Source: Phoronis australis
Lineage: Eukaryota > Phoronida > Phoronidae
Length of the DNA stretch: 60,000 nt
Assembly: GCA_002633005.1 (NCBI GenBank)
Contig: NMRA01000512.1
Location: forward strand, 134,142-194,141
Reading direction: 5' to 3'
In this document: piece by piece, positions 59,860 to 60,000 of the stretch
Position numbering within the stretch: the first letter of the stretch is position 1
Layout: each line of letters opens with the position of its first letter
Translations under genes and position numbers: made by a program
The notes under the pieces: generated by a model
Seen by the model: only the letters and a program-made list of their open reading frames with translations
Database searches by the model: none
What the model was told of the DNA's origin: nothing

Positions 59860-59955
59860 TGAAGAGCTAAGACCCGACTCAACGGTCTAACAATGTGCCC
59901 AAGAGATTCGAACCCGCAACCTCAAGAAAAGGAAGCGGACACTTATCACACTAGA
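59860..59955 (-). mobile_element. tRNA-derived SINE-like head
   Basis: The minus strand contains a strong B box (GGGTTCGAATCTC) and an A-box-like TGATAAGTGTC about 35 nt before it. The stems are imperfect. The sequence just before it (CGCCATCTAGTGTG) recalls the core found in the 135-bp repeat family. Confidence 0.5.
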
Positions 59956-60000
59956 TGGCGTTGCTTCCTCCGTTTACCCACCTGGTGTGTACGCGTATTC

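Overview
The window is animal nuclear DNA. It is AT-rich, with split genes that use GT-AG introns of about 0.14 to 5.9 kb, poly(A) signals, mobile-element remnants and many minisatellites. The gene set (eL8/RPL7A, MED22, a SMYD3-like methyltransferase, a glutamate-receptor-like channel), the BEL/Pao and LINE remnants and the hAT MITEs fit a marine invertebrate. Several minisatellites straddle exon-intron junctions, a feature I remember being described in amphioxus. Branchiostoma is therefore my best guess, but the sequence alone does not prove it. Layout, left to right. (1) Positions 1-2770, + strand: an apparently noncoding snoRNA host gene with four box C/D snoRNAs, each in its own intron, and a final exon with a poly(A) signal. 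(2) 4669-11145, - strand: a complete RPL7A gene in seven coding exons (265 aa). Three box C/D snoRNAs sit in its introns: two U14 copies and one U36. (3) 11146-15174: the divergent intergenic region, invaded by hAT-type MITEs and foldback elements. (4) 15182-18570, + strand: a complete MED22 gene (144 aa, three coding exons). RPL7A (Surf-3) and MED22 (Surf-5) head to head is the arrangement of the vertebrate Surfeit locus. (5) 22712-31752, - strand: the last four exons of a SMYD3-like gene. Its SET and MYND exons were not found. LINE and BEL/Pao remnants lie in its largest intron. (6) 32-41.7 kb: no gene recognised, but several repeats including a large palindrome. (7) 41740-52608, + strand: a complete six-exon gene for a 471-aa glutamate-receptor-like channel whose pore carries the potassium-channel signature TTVGYGD. 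(8) 52.7-60 kb: a hAT MITE directly after that gene, then gene-poor sequence with two tRNA-derived SINE-like pieces. The main themes are as follows. The left 11 kb serves ribosome production: a ribosomal protein gene plus seven guide snoRNAs, of which U14 and U36 pair with rRNA sequences I recall. The channel gene joins a periplasmic-binding-protein-type ligand domain to a potassium-type pore. Tandem repeats have copied splice sites in RPL7A and in two places in the channel gene, and have duplicated the acceptor/start region of MED22. In one case, at 49063-49206, the extra donors are spaced 36 nt apart and would add 12 residues each in frame.
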